A stretch of DNA of 64,000 bases from Homalodisca vitripennis. Taxonomy: Eukaryota > Arthropoda > Insecta > Hemiptera > Cicadellidae. A model generated the notes under the pieces. It did not search any database, was not told the origin of the DNA, and saw only the letters and a list, made by a program, of their open reading frames with translations. Made by a program: the position numbers and the translations under genes. Position 1 is the stretch's first letter. Every line of letters begins with the position of its first letter. Positions 59,891 to 64,000 of this stretch are shown here, one piece after another. The DNA lies in the NCBI RefSeq assembly GCF_021130785.1, contig NC_060212.1:143970001-144034000 (forward strand), in the 5' to 3' direction.

Positions 59891-61442
59891 AACATTAACT
59901 TTTAAGAAATGTCTACCTTAAGGCTAACTTCCCAAGAAGTTAGCAGGTTTAAAAAGTGTTTTTTTCAGGTTTCGAATTTTTTTTTAAATGGGTCTCTTCT
60001 GAGATCACTTTCTCTAAATAATTTTGACTAAACAACGCCGTTATCAGTTATACCAAAATTTACTCCATTTCCAATTAGGAGGACGTCATTGCTTGAACGA
60101 CGAACACATTTCTCAGGGTTGTGATTTAAAACTATTCCTAAAGCGCTAACTCAGAAAATAAAGGATACTTCTCAGTGGGGAGTTCCTTAATGGATGATGA
60201 TATTGGACACGCCACTCTAATTTTGAATTTGATATGAGTTATTACCTAAGGCAAAGCAAAATATTTTAAGACTTTGGTTTTCAACATATTTACAATGCAC
60301 ATGTTTATCTTTACTAATTAAAATATAAACTTGTACAAAAGTAAACAAAATGAAATTTAAAGAGTCATTTGATAGTTGTATTGAGAAGGGTACGTTTACC
60401 TGGGTGATCACGTGACATGGTGTTTAATATTTTGTTTCTGCAGTGGTAAAGTAAAAGGGGTTTTAGTTTAAATTACATCTCTGTGTTTAGAAAATAGGTA
60501 TTGTATGGAATTTTGCATGGGACCAGCTTATTTTAACAAGTTTTATCTTGTCTCTGTGTAACTGCTACTTTTCCCAAAGAAATACTATCTTTTTAGTTTG
60601 GATTGCACCGCTATTTAAAAAAAAAAAATTTATTTTAATGTCCAAGTTGATATGTACATATTAGAACTCAGGAGACTAACTAAAAAATGAAAAAGTACAG
60701 GTAGGACGGCTTAAAACCCATGTTATTTAAATTATTAAAAAAAAATGCTGAACCTGTTTCTAGAATGTCTACTTCAGTTGCCTATAATTCTTCGTGAAGG
60801 GATAAAACAGGTTTCAATTTTTTTCCATTTGTACGGAAGACGCCTCGAACTGTTTTGACTGTAAAATTAAGAAACCAGTTCTTCTTTAGGCCTTCAAAAA
60901 TGTAGTTTCCAGGAATGTTAGGAACCTTATCACAAGGAACAAAAAAGGCTTGGGTGAGTTAAGAGTGAGACCGATAAATGAGGGAACATGAGATACTCAA
61001 TTCGTGACATGAGATTCTTATACAGATACTGAAGGAAATATCAGTAAAGGGTGAGCATTCGATCGAGGCTGAGCAGGTATAAGGGTTAAACCTCATTTTG
61101 ATTGAATAAATTTACAAATTGATAAGCTAAAAACTTATAATATTTTTATAATAAATAATTTTCGCATGCCTGAGTAAACAATCATCTTATAGCTTAATGA
61201 CTGATTTTGTACATAACATTTATTATTTAATGACTCTTAACTTCATTACTTCTTTTAGTATTTATTAAGAGTACTATTATTTAATAATAGTTAATAATTA
61301 TAGTACCAATAAATGTTAATGCAAAGTTAAACAATTTTATTCTAAAAGTTAAATTGATAAAATCCAAAACCTCGGTAAAGATGAAGATAAAGTGTTTGTT
61401 TGTAAGCTAACATTGCTTTCAATTTATTCCGATTTACATTTA
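59891..61442. other. AT-rich intergenic DNA
   Basis: No supported feature; a 9-bp hairpin (GCTAACTTC/GAAGTTAGC) lies near 59.92-59.94 kb. Confidence 0.45.
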
Positions 61443-61515
61443 CCAGAGTTTCACACTCCAGTGGTCCTACCACTGCTATTTGCTTGGTTTAGAGTTTAAA
61501 CCAACTTTATTTACA
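61443..61515. repeat. Diverged repeat shared with 15.12 kb
   Basis: See 15118-15190; same orientation. Confidence 0.5.
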
Positions 61516-62119
61516 TTACTGGAAACTCATTTTACGCTTTGGCGAAACATTTCTTGCATATTTGATTTTCTTTGAGCGATTTCGTAGAAATTCGTTCCTT
61601 TCAATTGAATGCGAATTGATAAAACAAGGAGTAATCAAGAATTACATTGAGTGTATTGAAATTATATTCAAACAAGTTATATTTAGATTTTTTATTATAA
61701 TGCGCAATTATTGAATTTCATGTATCAAAGAGAAGCAAGCAGTTACTCTTTCCTTTTTAATCTGAAAACTATTTTAATCAGTCTATTTGTTTCAATTAAT
61801 CTACAAAGTCCGCGAATAGATTTAGATTGTACGGGAATCTCATATTAGGAACAAATTTCTTTCCTTGAAAGTAGAATTGACTATTCATTATTTCTATTTA
61901 GTCACAATATCGGATCAAGAAAACTTGGTGTACATAAAAAAAGAAGTAAACAACTTTGTATATCAATTTAACAAAAACTACGTGTCCAACATCACTGCGA
62001 TTGGTATCAATGGGTTGGAAAACATCTGACGTTTTTTCCACACAGCTGACTGTTGTTGCCAATGGCGCAGTGTAGCGGGTACGGCGGTTATCGCAAGATA
62101 ACCAGATCAAGCAACGTCG
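61516..62119. other. AT-rich intergenic DNA
   Basis: No supported feature. Confidence 0.4.
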
Positions 62120-62287
62120 AGCGTGGCCGCTGCTTGATAAGTGCCGCTGCTTGGATAAGTGACCGCTGAGCGATCCTGTCCTTGCAAGCAGCCCGCCTGC
62201 CCGGCCATTGGTGGTGGTTCGGAAGTCACCTTTAAGCCGTTGGCCCCCAGGTTAAGCGTTAGAGAGGGCTTCTTATAGAAAAGTCTT
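62120..62287 (+). repeat. 5S-like SINE
   Basis: A GC-rich block in AT-rich surroundings: GGCCGCTGCTTG, GCCGCTGCTTGGATAAGTG, ACCGCTGAGCGATCCTG, CAGCCCGCCTGCCCGGCC, GGTTCGGAAGTCACC, TTGGCCCCCAGGTTAAGC. CTTGGATAAGTGACCGC recalls the 5S rRNA internal promoter. The head is tandemly duplicated over about 22 bases (GCCGCTGCTTG-ATAAGT repeated). A shorter relative is at 11.69 kb. Confidence 0.6.
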
Positions 62288-62359
62288 TTTGTCTGTGCAA
62301 CGTTGTACACAATCGGAAGATACAAACGAGGAAGGCGGGCATGGAACTTAAAATGCCGC

Positions 62360-63126
62360 TTTCCATGATGATTGGAAGATTATGTGAAAAAACCTAAATA
62401 TATTTCCGTACAAACTGCAGTTGTTGCAAAGTTGAATGATGGTGACACAGAGAAACGCTTAGAGTTTTATGGTGATCTACAGGAACTACAGGAAGAATAT
62501 AGTTTCTATAAAAGACTCATTTTTGGTAACGAATCAACGTTCCACATTAGTGGTAAAGTAAACAAACATAATATAAGAACTTAGGAGACAGGAAATCCTC
62601 GAGCTTCTATTGAACATGAGAGAGATTCACCTAAGCTGAATGTGTTTTGTGGTATATCAAAGAATAAAGTGTATGGTCCTTTTTATTTTCAAGAGGCAAC
62701 TGTCGGAGAAATTGTTTACTTAGAGTTGTTGAGTGAATGGTTGATGCCTCAACTCGAGAAACACAGTGGTGACTTTGTTTGGGTGCAAGATGGTACAACA
62801 CTGCTCTGACTGCACGATGTAAGAGATTACCTTAACGAGAGTCTACCACAGCGCTGCGCGCTGATGGACCGTGCTGCTGACGACAATTACGTTGGCCTCC
62901 ACGAAGCCCGGACTTAACTCCGTGCGATATTTTGGGTTGGGTTGGGTGAAAGAGAGTTTTTGTTCCTTCTTTGCGGTTGAATCTCTTGGAGCTCAGGCAG
63001 CACACCACTTCTGCAGTGCAAAGTGTTGATAAGGCCACTCTTCAAAATATTTGGTCAGAATTTGGTTTTAGAATAAATGTCTGCAAAGCAAACCGAGGTT
63101 CACATATTGAGCACATGAGCATATAG
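62360..63126 (+). pseudogene. Tc1/mariner-superfamily (IS630-like) transposase pseudogene
   Basis: The decayed central and C-terminal part of a DDE transposase. In order: EFYGDLQELQEE, LIFGNESTFHISGKVNKHN (about 62516-62572), a stop at 62582-62584, PKLNVFCGISKNKVYGPFYF, EWLMPQLEKHSGDF, VQDGTT (about 62783), DVRDYLNESLPQR, and in another frame PPRSPDLTPCDILGW (about 62895-62940). The end reads INVCKANRGSHIEHMSI, with its stop at 63124-63126. The first catalytic position reads GNEST where the family usually has an aspartate; the second (QDG) and third (SPDLTPCD) are present. There are several frameshifts and stops. The DNA-binding N-terminus is missing or unreadable, and no inverted repeats were seen. 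It cuts and joins no DNA today. Confidence 0.88.
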
Positions 63127-63616
63127 GAAAAAACTTGAGTTTTTTTCTTTCTAATGGTGTATGTTACTCTATCTGTTAGTAAAACTGCGCTTTAAATTTT
63201 TTATACTTCTTTTGTGTGCACTCCGTAATTAACAATATTGTAGTCCCAAAGGTAATACAATACACCCCTGTTAAAAGCTACATGTTCTAAGTGTGGTATA
63301 TCAGAAAAATGCTAAAAATAATGCTACCCAGAATACAACAATACATATTTGTAGTGTATGTGTAAGTGTATGCTAGTGCCTTAAAAACTTTCATTTGTGT
63401 GTTTATGAAGAATAAATAGAATTTTAAAACCTAATAAAGAGAGCAGAACAAACAAATAAATACTTTGCTCTGGATTTAATTCGTTAATAATCAAAGGGTT
63501 TACAGATTTAAGTTATTTAAGTCAATTTTAATTAATACATATGAATTTTAAAAGTAGATTCATGGCCCATAAATATAACTAATATTACCTATACCCAATA
63601 TGAAACTCTTTATTTT
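63127..63616. other. AT-rich intergenic DNA
   Basis: No supported feature. Confidence 0.45.
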
Positions 63617-63848
63617 ATTTTTTTAAGGAGAAGCCGGTCCCCTTCTAAGCCTTATTCTACCCGTCCTCATGGGCCACTGGTATGTGCGAGGATCTTATCA
63701 AACAGAATAAAGAGTAGTGTCGATACAGTACAAATGCAATGGTACTGACATTAAGTGCTTCGATCACAGACAGGATTTGGACCTACACTATCTCTGACTC
63801 AGACCCAAAGTCCAACGTCTTAGACCGCTAGGATATCGGCACTCCCAA
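63617..63848 (-). repeat. tRNA-derived SINE
   Basis: The minus strand begins GGGAGTGCCGATATCCTAGC. It then has an A-box-like CTAGCGGTCTAAGACG and a B box GTAGGTCCAAATCC (63786-63773), followed by a tRNA-unrelated body (GAGGACGGGTAGAATAAGGC) that ends AGGGGACCGGCTTCTCC and an A-rich tail (about 63627-63612). Head, body and tail in this order fit a complete or nearly complete SINE. A related head lies on the plus strand at 59.83 kb. The tRNA of origin is probably of leucine type (CNAGNGGTCTAAGNCG, TTGGACTTTGG). Confidence 0.75.
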
Positions 63849-64000
63849 GGCAACACAGGGATATACTGAATTATACAGTGCTTTAGAACAACTTATTAAT
63901 AGATTTTACCAATTTGTTTTTTTTCTTTATATGAATTTGCAAATTTGATTTGAAGTACAAACCTATTATAAAGCTTTAAAGGTGGATAAACAGTGTAATT
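63849..64000. other. Window end, AT-rich
   Basis: No recognised feature. Confidence 0.5.

Noticed and set aside
62832..63038. 68-codon minus-strand open frame
   Set aside because: Shadow of the transposase pseudogene on the plus strand.

Overview
The window looks like a gene-poor, repeat-dominated stretch of an AT-rich animal nuclear genome, most likely an insect. I cannot fix the order from sequence alone. The evidence is the absence of long open frames, many (AT)n, (CA)n and poly(A) tracts, pol III promoter-like SINE heads, decayed non-LTR reverse transcriptases, a Tc1/mariner-type transposase relic, a short Ty3/Gypsy-like LTR element and several tandem satellites. No complete host gene can be supported. 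Two small higher-GC open frames, at 46.5 kb (+) and 58.8-59.0 kb (-), are weak candidates for host exons.

Layout. 0-1.1 kb: a 97-bp minisatellite; its single-copy flank (1.1-1.44 kb) recurs inverted at 23.46-23.79 kb, again joined to one 97-bp unit and there directly following a LINE reading frame. 3-19 kb: mostly featureless AT-rich DNA with an old dispersed repeat, a 228-bp tandem duplication, a 5S-like SINE piece, a tRNA-type SINE piece and a snap-back element with a 13-bp target-site duplication. 20.08-22.9 kb: a fold-back structure with arms of nearly 0.9 kb. Its minus strand carries a decayed protein with a FDGY motif, an ARDDA motif and a C-terminal cysteine-rich motif. 22.9-29.3 kb: three LINE fragments from two families. 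31.25-33.81 kb: an LTR element with matching 4-bp flanks and only a broken gag start between its LTRs, followed by a 73-bp minisatellite. 38.0-39.9 kb: nested tandem copies of the old dispersed repeat. 41.26-43.87 kb: a 139-bp satellite of about 19 copies. 54.06-54.61 kb: a hAT-like MITE. 55.75-56.02 kb: another snap-back copy. 56.5 kb: a CG/CA microsatellite. 62.1-63.1 kb: a 5S-like SINE and a transposase pseudogene. 63.6-63.85 kb: a tRNA-derived SINE.

The sequences do not form a pathway; they record repeated insertion and local duplication. The most unusual items are the fold-back copy of the cysteine-rich gene family, the snap-back family whose copies have target-site duplications of different lengths, and the apparent link between a LINE 3' end and the 97-bp minisatellite. 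The two LTRs of one element differ mainly by single-base homopolymer indels. That pattern suggests residual long-read assembly errors, so broken frames in this window should be read with caution.
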